Part shown: positions 45,986-59,200 of the stretch, in pieces
Numbering within the stretch: position 1 is the stretch's first letter
Layout of the letters: each line of letters opens with the position of its first letter
Origin: Glutinoglossum americanum
Lineage: Eukaryota > Ascomycota > Geoglossomycetes > Geoglossales > Geoglossaceae
Length of the DNA stretch: 64,000 bases
Reading direction: 5' to 3'
Assembly: GCA_020080175.1 (NCBI GenBank)
Contig: JAGHQL010000006.1
Span: forward strand, 1 to 64,000
The notes under the pieces: model-generated
Database searches by the model: none
What the model saw: the letters and a program-made list of their open reading frames with translations, nothing else
What the model was told of the DNA's origin: nothing
Made by a program: the position numbers and the translations under genes

Positions 45986-46589
45986 CTAGTGAAAAAGGGC
46001 GTCTCTTGCGTCGCGGGGACACAGAGATATAGGAGACTTTTTGCCATCAGCGCTGAAGCCGTCTCCGCAAACTGAGTGTTCCGGAAGGCAGAGCGATGGG
46101 CTATTTCCCTTTCTCCAGACGTCAACACCCAGGGTCATCGGTGATCGTTTCCTGAGCTGGCTGGCTTCTGACCTTCGCCAACCCCCAGAAAGGGTTATGC
46201 GATAAGCTAAATCTTCTGCTATCCAATACCAACTGCAATTGTGCGCTTGAAGGCGCCGTGGGGCGGTGTAATTCAGTCCGTCGAGAGCAATGATCTCATC
46301 GTGCATGCAGTCGAGCGAATCTAGGCCTCTCAGCCTTACTGTAGCGTTTGATATTTGCCGCTGCCTGAAAGTGACGATCGGTTGAGATATACCGTATTCG
46401 CGGGAGATTTCGGTTGCAAGGCCACAATAGGAGAAGTATCTGCGGCAAATGACGTTGGGGGATGTGGTTTAGTAGTGTGGAGGGCATGTTGTCTTACTGT
46501 GGGATGGTTAACGGTCGTCTTCTGATTTGAGGTGAAGATAAAGCGGCCCTCCGGCCCGACCCATAGAATATACACGGTCCCAGGGGCAT
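45986..46589 (-). CDS. small protein, unknown (tentative)
   Basis: Two exons (46498-46589 and 45986-46439) are joined by a 58-nt intron with donor GTAAGA, branch TACTAAAC and acceptor GCCGCAG, giving about 181 residues. The intron signals are the main support. Splicing moves MPLGPCIFYGSGRRAALSSP... into YFSYCGLATEISREYGI and on through WYWIAEDLAYRITLSGGWRR. No domain is recognised and the start is uncertain, because further upstream exons may exist. A decayed gene or a chance frame remains possible. Confidence 0.4.
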
Positions 46590-47661
46590 TGGTCTAGAAT
46601 CGAGGGCCGATATCTTCAAGCAGTAGCATCGATCCTTTGGGCTGAGGCTGATGGCATGGGATGGATAATAGCGCGATGATTCTTAGTTGAGGAGTTTGGC
46701 GAGGCTGATAAGATCGGGCGAGATCTGATAAAGATCTGGTCACGAGTTAACAATCTAAAATAAAGACATGATATAGATTTCTGATACAGTGCTGATAGGC
46801 TTATAGTAAGCTGAAGTGTATCTAATTACACAATTCATTCATTTATTATTTGAATCTACGAGAGGGTCAGGCGATAGACGTCATCTGAACTTGGGCAATG
46901 ATTAGTCATAAAGAGGGGTTCAACGCTCTCAGAAAATCATTATATCTCAACAGCAACATCACCAAACTGAATAAGATGTGTACTCTAAGGCCCGCACTGG
47001 CTTGCTCTACCCTGTACTTGGATAATTTAATTTCGTTTCGTGGTTGTTGAATCATTAGCCGCGGGGTCACTTTTGCGGGTGAATCTGTATTATACGCTGA
47101 GTAGTATTTCTCATACTGGGAAACTCTATTAAGTTCACCTGGTTATGCTCCAAAATTCGGTCAAAAACAGAGAAACGATTGCGACTACTCATAAGATGGA
47201 TCGACTAAGTTACTGCGATGCCATAGACCAGGATCACAGAAAGAATTAACAAAGTCCACAGTTCGGACAGTTGATTGGTAGATTCCCTTGAGACCTCATC
47301 CAATCAACTCGAGACCTAATGCACGCACAAAGCCAGGCAGTTAGTCGGGCGACTAGGTTATGTGCATGGCCTATCAATGCGTGTCTCAAAAACAAGAAAA
47401 GTAAGCCGTGAGGTCACTCACGGAGGATTCCTGGATGGGTGAGTCTCCCATATCAATGTTACTCACACGACGTCACCACGACCGAACAAAGTGCAATGTG
47501 CGTAATCATGGCAATACCTAATACAACACCATGTTTGAGCCACAACAGCCACATATTCCAGAATTCCCCGCAGTGGTTGATTCTCGAGATATTGTCCGAC
47601 TTCTCGAAATACCCCCCCTCTTAATCGGGAATACAATCGGCGGCAACAACGGGTCTCGCGA
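46590..47661. other. AT-rich intergenic region
   Basis: No supported gene; AT-rich with short open frames only. Confidence 0.45.
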
Positions 47662-48089
47662 ATGCCTTTTTTCATGGAGAATCCGAGGGCCACGAATCCC
47701 ACACGGGTAAGCCCAAGTTTTTAGGCCTCTCTCGCTTTCTACTAATGAACTTTAAGGCCGTGGCCCTCCAGAAATACCTCCTACTCCACTCCCAACGCGG
47801 CGAACTCATTCGAAGAATAAATTCCTCTTCCTTCGCTTCGTTGTCAGCGCCCTCATCGCCAACACGGATACCAGAGGATCCGGAGGATGACGAAGAACAG
47901 CTCATTTCCATCAACAACCAAACGAAAGCCATCCTCATAGAGCTCCTCAACTGCGTGAGCCCCCAAGGCGATCCCAGCTTTCGAGCTTGGGTGCAGTCGC
48001 GTCTCAGCGAGACCGAACGGGAGCTTTCACTTTACCGGAACGAGGCACCCAACCAGAGCAGCGCCGGGAGGAGATATTCGACAGTATGA
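47662..48089 (+). CDS. small helical protein, unknown
   Basis: Two exons (47662-47706 and 47757-48089) are joined by a 50-nt intron (donor GTAAGC, branch CTACTAATG, acceptor TTTAAG), giving about 125 residues. The product starts MPFFMENPRATNPTRAVALQ and has two helical parts (QKYLLLHSQRGELIRRIN and ILIELLNCVSPQGDPSFRAW) around an acidic, Ser/Pro-rich linker (PEDPEDDEEQ). No signal peptide or membrane segment. No family is recognised. The short first exon is supported by the good splice signals, but the frame would also stay open from an ATG inside the intron. Confidence 0.55.
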
Positions 48090-48552
48090 AGGGAGGATTA
48101 TGCTATTGTGTATGTTGAATACAAGCGGAAAGGTTGCTGGATGCGGCCGACATCTGTAGACGGATTAGGCTGCTCAACCATCTGCACTGCGTGGCTGGCG
48201 TGAGATACCCGCACATGGTGGTACATTTTACACGGAGTTATACGAATTTCATTGTAGCAATCGATGGTATTAGAGCATCTACAACGGCAACCTGATCACC
48301 ATACTAATGCTGAAACTATCCCCTTTCATTCAGGGATTATGGGAAACATAGGACATGCATGTTAAACATTTGGATTTGATAACAATAAGGAAGACCTAGA
48401 GTCAGAACCTCCACTAAGGAGCATTAAGATTATTGCGAAAAGAAGCCATCCAGCATCATACGCTATGAGGATCCCGTTGCGATGATGGATGCCGAGCCGC
48501 TAAGAATACGAGTGTGACTTTCCGCCGACGTCCGCCACCAAAACTATTAAAA
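48090..48552. other. short convergent intergenic region
   Basis: No feature is seen. It lies between the 3' ends of the small unknown gene and the AMID-like gene. Confidence 0.5.
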
Positions 48553-49680
48553 TTAGACGGTACCACTCGCGACGAATTTCTTCAACTTCGGTGTCAAGAA
48601 ATTACGACCCTTCAATGCCCAGACCAAGAGGCTAGGCAGCTTGTAGCTGCCCATCTGCCCCGTTCCCTTACTCCTCCCCAAGGGCACCGCCTGAACTATC
48701 TTGTCATCCTTCTGATACTCGCTCACATCACCTGGATTTCCGCTCAATACCGCGTCAAGGTTTTTGGTGAGGTGCGGGATCTGCTTGTCGGCGTAGACAA
48801 ACTGCTTCACCTGCGCATTTGTTACGTCGCCGCTCGCCCACATATCGGTCGCGGATTCGACCTTGAGGTATTTATCGACACGTAGGTTACCGCGTTCGTC
48901 GAGGAGGTCTTTGGGGAGGAATGATGTGTTGGGCGTCACACCAACGGTGGGGATGTAGAGGTCCACGAGGAGCTTGTCGCCGGAGGAGAGCGTCAATTCC
49001 GTTTGAGAATCCTTAGGCGTTGCATTGGTTACTCGCGTATTGTGCACGATTTGCACATGCAACTTCTCTAGCTCCTTCTCCGCTGCCTTTCCGGCGCTCT
49101 CCATAAGGCCAGGGAGTACGATCTCGCTGTCCGTGATCAATGTGATCTTCTTCCCCTTCTCGCCGTATTCATACCCGAGCTCTCCTGCCGTCTCGACCCC
49201 AGTAGGGCCGGCACCCGCGAGAGCAATGGACTGAGCGTCAGTAATCTTCTTCCTCAGGTCGTGGAGGCTCTCCAGTGTATCCTTGTACGAGCCCATTTGT
49301 TTATATGGCAAACCGTGTGCAAACGAGGAACCTGTTGCGACCACCAATTGGTCGTACGAATAAGTTTGCTGTCCGGAGCTCGTGCTCACGACTACCTTGT
49401 GTTCTTCGGGATCAACCGACTCGGCTTTGCCCTCAACTAGGGTGAAGCTACCTTTTGGATAATTTGCGAAGGCCGGCGCGATAGGTTGGAAGACTTCGTC
49501 GTCACTAAAGCCGGTTGGTAGGACAGCGCGGGGAGCGGCCATGTTCCAGTAGAGGTGCGTGGTGGGAGAGACGAGAACGACTTTGAGATCATTGACCTTC
49601 GGGAGAGTGGTCTTCAGGAGCCTATGAGCGGTGGAGATGGCAACATAAGAGCCGCCGAGGATCACAACGGTCTTGGCCAT
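48553..49680 (-). CDS. AIF/AMID-like FAD-dependent NAD(P)H oxidoreductase
   Basis: A single exon of about 375 residues. The start MAKTVVILGGSYVAISTAHR is chosen because it places the FAD-binding Rossmann strand at the N-terminus, as in relatives; the open frame extends 57 codons further up without conserved sequence. A second dinucleotide motif, ALAGAGPTGVETAGELGYEY, binds NAD(P)H. LVVATGSSF, DLYIPTVGVTPNTSFLP and ASGDVTN complete the two-domain pyridine nucleotide-disulphide oxidoreductase fold of the AIF-M2/AMID/FSP1 group. No mitochondrial presequence or transmembrane anchor is present. The first motif reads GGSYVAI, not the canonical GxGxxG, which is common in this group. Likely a quinone or general NAD(P)H oxidoreductase, possibly linked to regulated death; the acceptor is not knowable from sequence. 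Confidence 0.9.
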   Translation of the reverse strand: MAKTVVILGGSYVAISTAHRLLKTTLPKVNDLKVVLVSPTTHLYWNMAAPRAVLPTGFSDDEVFQPIAPAFANYPKGSFTLVEGKAESVDPEEHKVVVSTSSGQQTYSYDQLVVATGSSFAHGLPYKQMGSYKDTLESLHDLRKKITDAQSIALAGAGPTGVETAGELGYEYGEKGKKITLITDSEIVLPGLMESAGKAAEKELEKLHVQIVHNTRVTNATPKDSQTELTLSSGDKLLVDLYIPTVGVTPNTSFLPKDLLDERGNLRVDKYLKVESATDMWASGDVTNAQVKQFVYADKQIPHLTKNLDAVLSGNPGDVSEYQKDDKIVQAVPLGRSKGTGQMGSYKLPSLLVWALKGRNFLTPKLKKFVASGTV

Positions 49681-50144
49681 TGTTGAAGATGGCAGAATTT
49701 GCGATTGATGGGATGGCGAAGACAGTCCTGCCTGGTAGGGGTCTGTTTTTCGGCTTATAGTAAGGGTTGTTGAAGCAGTCTGAAATCGACAGCGTTGCTG
49801 TTCTAGGTTGATATATGTGGAACTAGTAGGAGACGGCTTCCTAATTACCAATTCATTCTTGCCCCACGGAAAGAGATGGAGTCATATTCTGAATAATTAT
49901 TTGCGTATATCGCCCGAGAATGTACAATAACACGTGAGTGATTCTATCTCGCCCGAGAAGCCACCAGATTACGTAGTGTATCCTGATTGGTGACGTAGCG
50001 AAAATCTCATTCCGCTTACTTCGCCCTGTATTGTTGGCTTTCTAATGAATACATTTCGCACACCAAAGAATGACTAGAACTAAGCCGTTAAGTAGCGCCC
50101 GCTTCTCGGGCCCCTAAACTCCTCTATTTGGTATATAATCTAAG
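49681..50144. other. short intergenic region
   Basis: Nothing is supported here; it contains the upstream region of the AMID-like gene. Confidence 0.5.
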
Positions 50145-51812
50145 TTATCCCTGCTCGCAGTACGTTCTTACAACCTCAACCAATTGTCTTCGCGTAATCT
50201 CCCTGTCAAAAACCTGGGCGTGATCTAAATTTCGGAACCATAACAGATCTAAGCCCTCTCCCTCCCAAGCCCTCTCCTTCCAACTCCCCGTCTCCTGGCT
50301 CTCCTTGTCCGCTTCAGTGAGATATGCACCAACCGCTTCCGTATCCACGATCAAGTCTTTTCCGCCAAGCGACACCGTGAGACGACGCTTTCTGAAGTCC
50401 TCTTTCCACAAGATGTTCTCACTCCAGAAGAAACGACGTGCCAGCGTATGAGAGACACCCATATCTTTAGAAGCAAAGTAGTACAGCTGGTGCTCGTTGG
50501 CGCGGCTAGGTTTACGACGAGTCTAGGAGATATTAGCTCCTATGCTTCCAGCAAGGGGAAGAGCGAGACGTACAAAGTTGTAGGCTACATCTGGGTGGTG
50601 TAGCAAGAATGACACCGGGTCGATGAGTAGAATTGGGCCAATCTTTTCCGCAATCTGTGGTGTGTGAAGGAGATGAGCTGAGATGACGCTTCCATAACTT
50701 TAAAGGCCGGAAAGTCAGTATTTATCACTAGGCGTATAAATGTGGACCGCAACGTGAACCACATACGAGTGTGAAACTAGCACAAACTTATCCCAACCGT
50801 GTGCTTTCAATATGTTTTGGATTTCTCCACACATTTTATTCTTATCTAGTGCCTGACTAGTAATCCGGAAACTGACGGGCATAATTTCCACCGCAAGGAT
50901 ACCTAGCTCCCCATCCGCGCTAGCAGAGGCGCCCCCGGTGTTTAGTTCAGCAAGGAGGTTAATATAAGGGTAGAGTCCGATGCCAATACCATGGATAAAA
51001 AGTATAGGTAATCTAGTCTTAGAAGTATGTGGCCGATACCAGTAGGAGAGGTTTTCCGTAGGAGAGCGGTGAGGGCTGAACAGATGTAGTGGACGGAAAG
51101 GAAAGACACTGGGTAGCCTCTGGGCAGGCGTACCATAGTATCGGAAGGAGTACCAAAGCATGCGTCCAGACGTTATCATGTCAACCACAAAAACACACTG
51201 CCCGAGGCCGTGTTAGTCATCTCTAAAACATCCCTAAAACGTTGCCATACTAACCAGATACCACGTTAGACTTCTATGCAACATGTCCACGTCGTCGAGC
51301 GTTAGCCTCAAGCACTTTGCCTCTCCTCTCCCTTCTTCTAGATTCCTCTGTAGAAGCTTCTCCATGTATGTCGCATACTCCTCCAGCTCGTCTTCCTCTA
51401 CCGGATCATATTCGCCTTTATTCAGAAAAGCCCAACAAAAGAATTCCTTGACATTCTCACGCTTGATCTCCGACGCCGGAGCACCCAGGAACCATTTCGA
51501 CAAATACTGTTCTGGATCTGGAACTGTCTCATGGCAGCGTAAAAACAGTGCGCGACGCTCTTCACGGCTGAGGGGTTTAGGATGTATCGCGGCTCCCTGG
51601 AGATAATATTTGAGTGGGAGATAAACGAAGAAGTAAAAGGCTGTCTCGGCGACAACCCATGCTTTAAGAATCAGAGGCACGCGGAGTGTTATGGGTTCGA
51701 ACACTTGGAGATAGGAGGTAATGCAGTAAAGGATGCTGAGAGGAGCAATCCAATGCAAGAAAAATATGCAAGAGCGGATGAAGATATACTCCCAGACAGA
51801 CGTACCGATCAT
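50145..51812 (-). CDS. membrane-anchored alpha/beta hydrolase
   Basis: Four exons are inferred (51255-51812, 50767-51197, 50574-50697, 50145-50522), about 496 residues. The N-terminus has two or three hydrophobic helices (IFIRSCIFFLHWIAPLSILY and AWVVAETAFYFFVYLPLKYY), so the enzyme is probably membrane-bound. The hydrolase core starts with the oxyanion loop LPILFIHGIGIGLYPYINLL. The nucleophile elbow VSHSYGSVISAHLL is formed across the second splice junction. ILLIDPVSFLLHHPDVAYNF follows, and the catalytic His is likely in LDHAQVFD near the C-terminus. This matches a conserved but poorly characterised fungal hydrolase family. An in-frame Met 18 codons upstream (51866) is an alternative start. 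Substrate unknown. Confidence 0.86.
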
Positions 51813-53265
51813 GTTAGAAGGCAATAGCGGTGGCCTCGTCGAACAATAAGATTTCGAAGGCCCCACTGCAGCTTCATATACATTTTTTGTGTTTTACCAC
51901 GAATGCTGCAAGGAGGAGTTGAGTGATATCCGAATTCCGCTTCTTAACGGCCGGTCGCTCCTGACACATTAGGGAGGCGAGGTGTTGGCCACGTACACCC
52001 TCCCACATTCGCGCCCGGGAGTGTCAATCTACCGTCCGCGTGCCATCGCTAGGGATGAAAGCACACGGCCCGCCTACGCTTAAAGATTGGTTCTTCGCGA
52101 TAGGAAAGTCATCAGGTTGCGGGGCGCCGATCGTTACAGTAGTGGATATTCCCGATTCAAGTCGCTCTTCAGACTAAGAACATGCACTAGCCAGCTCATT
52201 AGTCCCATTCATCTGGTATTAGTCAGCACATTTCTCGAACGCTTGGCAAACGCGTTTGGTAAGCCAACCATAACTCGACCCGCAGTAAAATAGACCTCCA
52301 AACTCTCTAACTCTGCCGCTGGCTATACGCCTATTTGCACCGTATCTATGATCGGCCGAGAATACACGCGAATGCTAGCAATGCTTTGCACACCCTGGCT
52401 AAACATTATCTACTAATTCGGATGATGCCTACGCGTACGCAGACATCTACCCTGTACGCCAGCTCAAAGTGGATATCAAGTGGCTCCATGGTGGGATAGA
52501 CGCGTCACCCAAACACCCCCTGCGGCGGGAGTGTACGGGGAAGCTACTCGGAATATCACTAATATCAACCGAAGCCCCGCGGCTCATCACTGGGAGTGAT
52601 ATAGCTAGGCCTCTCACGCGTAAGCTGCCCCTCACCGGATATCCACTGTCCTAACAGCTGCCTTGCAGGATCCACAATAGTGCCTGAGGGACATGTGTTC
52701 CCATCTCAGCTATTGTTCGCAACTATGCCGGAGTCGTCCGCATCAGGCTATCTCCCTTGAATTCTTCCAACACCCACAACACCCACAACACCACCTCTAG
52801 AAACGCCTGATATCACGTACGGCCTAGGTCTCCAGCTACAGGAGACTCCAGGCCCGGGTACCGAAACTCATGGCTAGCAACGAGGCATCATACTCAGGTC
52901 CACTACACCCAACTCCCAACCACCCCTGGTGGATACGCCGGTGAGGTTCCGGGAGAAGCCCTCAAAGCCTAGGTCCCAGGGCAGCGCTCAACTACATGGC
53001 ACGGTGGTGACCCCGGATTTAGGTGCAACTCCTGGCATCAGGGGCAAGCTACCACAAGAAATACTGGAGGAAAACGAGAGACATGCGGGTATGGGATGTC
53101 AGGTAACATAGACATAAAGGATCCAATTTACTAAATAAATGTTTGGTTATTATATATATATACGGAACTGCAATGCTCAAGTTTTCATAAAGGAGTGTTG
53201 TATGTACCCAGATGTAGATCGAACCGCCAGAATGCCCGAGATTAAGCCTTCGATACAGCCATAGA
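51813..53265. other. gene-poor region
   Basis: No supported gene. It has a short TA repeat (about 53149-53162) and ACACCCACA repeats (about 52771-52791). Confidence 0.45.
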
Positions 53266-56200
53266 TTAATTGTGTTGGTAAAGCGTCAACCTATTAGGAA
53301 TTGGGGATCATTAGCTCAAAGCCCGGATTTACGGTAAATATAATAGGCCTTTAGTTGACGACCGCTCACCGAGAAGACCCTCCACAATACTCCAGCTTAT
53401 TACCCTTGCACAACATATTACAGCTCGACTGCGCGCTGGCAAGCACAGCCCCGGCATTCAGTGTATTTCCATACCAGCATTCCCTTGAATATTCGATCCC
53501 AGCGTATTTGTAGCTTGAGGCAAAGGAGAGGCAGAGCTCGACGGTCATGCTGTCGTTGGCGTAGAGGCTCGGGAGTGCGCGGGCACCGGAGGGCTCTTGG
53601 ACGCAGCCGGAGGAAGTTGTGTTTTGGTAGAGGGTGAAGTTTGCATTACCAGGGACGACGCTAGGGGTTGGCGTCCCTGTGGATGTGGTGATGCTTGTAG
53701 AAACTGTTGTAACACTTGTTGAGGTGGCTGCCGAGGCAGTCGTTGAGCTGTCGCTGGCGGCTGTTGTAGGGATCGTCGTGCCTGTGCTGGAGACAGTTAC
53801 GGAAGGTATTGAGCTAGCGCTAGGATTTGAAGTCGTCGATGTTGGAGACAACACACTGAAGGGGTCATCTGTCAGCGATGCCAACCGCAGAGGTACAGCG
53901 GTATCCTTTTTACCTAGAACTTGAGGAGACAAGAGACTTCTTTTGGTACAATGTGAGCCTATTTTCTGTTAGATAGCCACCCCTTTTCCTGAAAACCAAC
54001 TTTCTACTTACAAGCTCCCTGCACCACAAAATTCTGAAGTGTTCCCCTTGCAGGCCATATTACAACTAGACTGAGACGGAGCTACGGATGCGCCTGCATT
54101 GAGAGTGTTTCCGTACCAGCACTCTCGACCGTATTCAACACCGGCGAATTTGTAGTTCCAGGCAAAGGAGAGGCATAGTTCGATTGTCATGCTGTCACTT
54201 GCAAATAAGTTCGGTAGTGCTCGTACTCCGGTGGGCTCCTGCACACATCCTGCAGAACCACCACTGTAGAGTGTGAAGTTGATATTGCCAGGAACAACTA
54301 CAGGCGGCCCGGTATATGCTGCAGCGGAGCTTGATGTCGCTGATGAAGATGTAGCTGAGGGACTTGATGACGTTGTGATACTAATGGCACTATCCGTGGG
54401 AGTAGTTATCGTAGTACCGTTCCCGGCGGAAGTGGTCGTCATGCTGTTATTCGCAGCTGGAGTTGCTGTAGTAGTGCCACTCGTAGTGGTCGGTGCTGTG
54501 GTAGTATTGTTTGTGGCAGAAATTGTTGTCACGCTGGCTGTATCAGATGTTATTGTCATTGTGTTATCTAGAGTAGAAGTTGCTGTAGTGGTGTTTGCCG
54601 TCGGAGCCGTTGACACAGTGGTATTTAGCGCTGACATCGTTGTGAGTAAGGATGTCGTGGAGGAGGTTACAGTTGTACTGGCTGTAGTACTTGGGGGATT
54701 CTTCAAATATAAGTCAAGGTAGCCGCCGCTACCGCAGTATTCAAAGCCATCGCCTTTACAGACCATCGTGCAATGAGATTGGCTTTGATTAGTCGACCCG
54801 GCATTAAGCGTTTGACCACACCAGCACTCCCTATAAACATTGTTAAGACCTCTCCTCTAGACGAGAGCGGGGGGCCATACCTAGAGTACTCTACACCAAC
54901 ATATTTGTAGTTCCAACAAGTCGAAAGACAGAGCTCAATAGTCATCGAATCGGAAGCTAGAGCGAGGGTTGATAGAGCACGGGCACCTGTAGGTTCATTG
55001 TAGCACCCAAGGAGAGTAAAGTTAACGTTGCCTGGAACGGCGATAGGACCCGTAGGAGTGGCTGACGATGACGTAGCTGTGGCGGTGGTGGTTGAACTGG
55101 TGACAGTACTCGTGGAGTTCGGAGGCGTGTACCTAGGTCACGTCAATGCAAAGTGCTAGATATATGGGGCACATGGGCAAGTCTCCAGGCAGTTCATCTC
55201 AGCGAGTAGGTTCAGGGGCCAGGCCTGTAATATATGAATCCCGTTAAGCGAGCCATATTCTGGAGGCACAAAATTGCTAGGTCAGTGTTAAGGGCATACT
55301 TATTCAAAGATTGTGATAGGGATTCAATTCCTAGGAAGACTCTCGGGGGGCATGCCATCCAGGGTGATTGTCATGGGAACTACTCCAGGTCCTCACTCGT
55401 TGGGGGTATGCCCCTAAATGGTTACCATAGGGATCCCTTCCGCGCAGTACTCGGGGCTATCACACTTGCCAAGCGGTGGATATAAGGTTCCTTCTCGAGC
55501 ACGGGCACCAATCTTCGCTACCAGGTTGGAAAACTCTTGGCCTCGTTATTCTATTCTTCAGGTGCGGATAACTTCTCTAGAGGTTCTTATATTGCGGTTC
55601 GACTGCGGAGCGTCCTGGGCCTTACGGGCGAGATGAACCGCGTGGAGACTTACCGAGGGAATGGGGGTTATACCGAGTAGCGTCGTAATAGATAGATATG
55701 AACCCGCCATTTCCACCACAAGATTGCGAGCCATCTCCTGCGCAAGCAAAGGTACACTTCTGGGCACTCTCTGGGAAAAAGAAGGCTGACGGTGGGGGCG
55801 TGTTGCCACACCAACACTCGATTTTGTACTCTACAGAAATGGTCAGCGGCAATTTAGAAGGTGAGAAGGATGAGATCAACCTGTTCCTGCGAATATATAG
55901 TTTCCACCTAGGCACTCAGTCTGACACTGGCCATTCTCATTGGTATTAGGATTATTAAATTCCTTAGGTAAGAGTCGGCCATTCGTTCCATCTTGGTAAC
56001 AACCAAGGAACCGGTATCGCGTGGTGCCATCTGGTAGGAGAGGTCCGACCTTACGGTCGACAACAGTCCCAGTGATCGAAACTACATGAATCCCAAATGT
56101 TAAATCGTCGGTATTTAGGGTCCAGGAGTCGGCAATCGTTTGGTCAAGTATGTTAGGAGCTTCGATAGCGGGCTGGAAGATCACCCCACCAGTAGCACAA

Positions 56201-59200
56201 GTTCCAACAGGTATCAACTGGCCCTCGTGCAGGTCGACGCCCGGCGCGGTTGCGGTAAGCTGTGATTGCCCCGGAGGCTAGACAGAATATTAGCTGGATC
56301 CATTGGTACTCGGCTCTAGAGCCGGGCAAATACCTTTGATTTTGTGATCGTCAAGACTGATCCTCCAGTATTGCAGATCCGGATCTGCAATGTTGATGAA
56401 TTCCCGACGGCGACATTTCCAAAATCCATATTCTGTGTGGACGGAGGCAACCAACCGCCCTCGCCATTACTGATTGTGAGTTCGGCTATAGGTGCGGTCG
56501 AAGCAGAGGCTGAGAGAACAATATATCCGCTACCGCCATCCGTCCATACAAAGAAGAATCCACCGTAAGTCCCAGTACCATTGATCGCGTTGAAAGTCAT
56601 CGGCACGCTCAGAGATTGGCCTGGAGATACCGCTGAACCAACAGCCGGAAGGTTAGTCGACGAAAAGCCATAGCTCAGGGTATATGTGCCCGTGCCATCC
56701 GGGGTGGAGTTAGTGAACACGATATCACTGTCATCATCAATAGTAGTTGCCCAAGCGTATCCTAGGATAGTCATGTTTGCCAGTCCCGCATTTGAAATAA
56801 CGAAGCTAGACGTGATCGTAGGTGATGTAGTATTTGAAATAACAACACCTCCGAAATCGACTTCGAGAGGGCTTAGGGTAAGGAAGGCACTACTGCTAAC
56901 TTCTGTTCCTGTAAGGCTAATAGGAAACTGGGTACTAAATCCAGCCACACCATTCATCGTAAACACCGTGAGGGCAGTGCTCTTGACTCCCGGCTGGGTA
57001 TTACCAAAACTAGCGTTTTGGGCATTGGTCACGACAACCTGAGATATATTAGACCTTTCCTTTTTCATAGCAAGAGGGAGCACTCACATTTGTCAGATTC
57101 CAGGTGACCGGGAATGAGAATGACTGCCCCTTAGCCAACGAGCCAGACGGGAGGGACGAGTTGCTGACTTGGAAGTGAGTATCTCCAACATTTGCCCCCA
57201 CAATCTTAGTAATAGGAATGTTCGCTGTGCAGTTGACTGTCTGAGTTCCAACTGACCCCAAAGCCACATTTCCAAACTGTACGGGAGAGGTGCAGTTCAA
57301 AGGCAAAGACACCGGTGAGCCCATACAGTAAAGAACCCCGTTCGAGTCTGTTACATATACTCTCCCATCACCAAAGGCCGGGCGTTGGAACTTGTTAAGC
57401 CCGTTTGTTTGTGGCAAGTTAATAGTCTTTAGAACCCCATTCTGGGGCACGGCGTGCCAGGCACGTAGGCCCGCGTCCACATCCGTAAGCCAGAGTATCG
57501 CGGTTCCAGCCTGCCCTTGAAATGTTGTAATTGTAGGAACACCGCAACCGACACGCCCAGCACTGGCTTCATTGCTCTGGCCAACCCAGGTGAATACTGG
57601 CGCACCGGAATCGTCATGGCCGATCTTGTAGACAGATGTTGTGTTCCCAACTGGTGTCAGGTAGATATAACCGCCCTCAAGTGGATATGACCCTATACCG
57701 CCGAACACGGCCTGATTCGTCACGATGGTCTGAACGATACCATCAGTCTGGCCAACCCCCAGTCTGTACCCACCTAGGTTATCGGCGTTAACTACATATA
57801 TCTTTCCGTTCTTGCCCGCTGTTACCCCCATTCGCGCAACACCTGCGCCGGAAAAGAAGCTCGGGTCGAGGAGGGCGATTCCGCCGGAGCCTATCCCAGG
57901 TTAGCCATTTACAGGGATGAGCGATTTCGTGTAAAGGTCGCTCACCAAGATCCCGATCACCAGCATCCATATTCTGGTAATCATATGGCTCAAAGTAATC
58001 AGTCAGCGATAGTAAGCCAGTGCTCGGGTCGACTCCTAAGTTGACCTAGAGCCAGCAGTTCAGTCAGCAGATATAAGTCACACCAAGCACAAGAGTATAA
58101 ACCATACTATAGCTTCGTCCAAAGTTTGTAAGCCACTACGACCAGTAGCAGGAACACCATTATTTTGGTGGCCTTGACCGTTGCCCTACAACATCAATTA
58201 ACTCGAGCCCGTGGTCTAACCGCACATCTAAGTAATATGACTTCATACCGTGACAGCGAATATCCTATTGCCATCACTAGCGAGCCCCATACCGCTCATC
58301 CATATTCCAGCTTCCCCCCCGCCACCATTGACGTTGTAAGGGTCATGCCTCGCGAAAGGCCCTGATTCCATAGCGAATGCTGAAACCACCGTTGCAGTCT
58401 GGGTATTGACGCCGATGACCATCCCAGTGTAATTAAATAAGTCACAGTGTCCCCCGAACGCGCCATACACAACATTGTTCAATTTGGTCAGGGCCTGGGT
58501 TAATATCGGGCTAGTCAGTCATCGCGACAGTGGAGCTTTTCATGAATTAAACACACCGGTCTCTGTAATATGACTCCGCCAACGAAGTACTTGAGAGGGT
58601 CATTCTGCGCAACGGTCCCGTCAACAAGGATCGGAAAGCCTGGGACGTCTTGCAAGGTGTTGACGTTTACGGCGTAGAAGTAATAAACGCCATTGATATA
58701 TCCTGTAGCCCCAGATTGGCGATAATTAGGTATGTAAGTCTTTACAAAGAAGTATGCAATATCGGAATCTATGACGGGAGTGCCCGTGATGCCTATCGTA
58801 TTTGGAATGTCGTTGCAACCGATATCCGCCTGAAGGAAAGGAGTCTGAACCTGGCGCGAGTTGATGATTGCTCCCGTAACCGCATCCAGAGTACGGATGT
58901 AGTTTTGAGATGAGGCAAGAAAGACTAACTGCTTGCCACCAGAGGGAGTGTAGACCAACGGTTTTGCATAGAACTAATTGAAGTCAGTGGAAATAGACTG
59001 CAATACCCAGTAAATCTCAAGACAAACCTGCTCCTTAGAGTTGAAAGGGAGCTTCCACAGCAATCCAAAGATAGGACTATCGACGGTTGCCGGGTCCATA
59101 TTGTGATTAGGCAAATAGCCCGATTGCGGAGGATCAGCATCCCTGGCAGAATCTGTCGAAGCTAAGGAGTGGGCGAGACGAAGAAGTCCCAGGAAAAGTA

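Noticed and set aside
54273-54722. 149-codon frame on the plus strand, very Val-rich
   Set aside because: It is the antisense shadow of the Thr/Ser-rich linker between WSC2 and WSC3.
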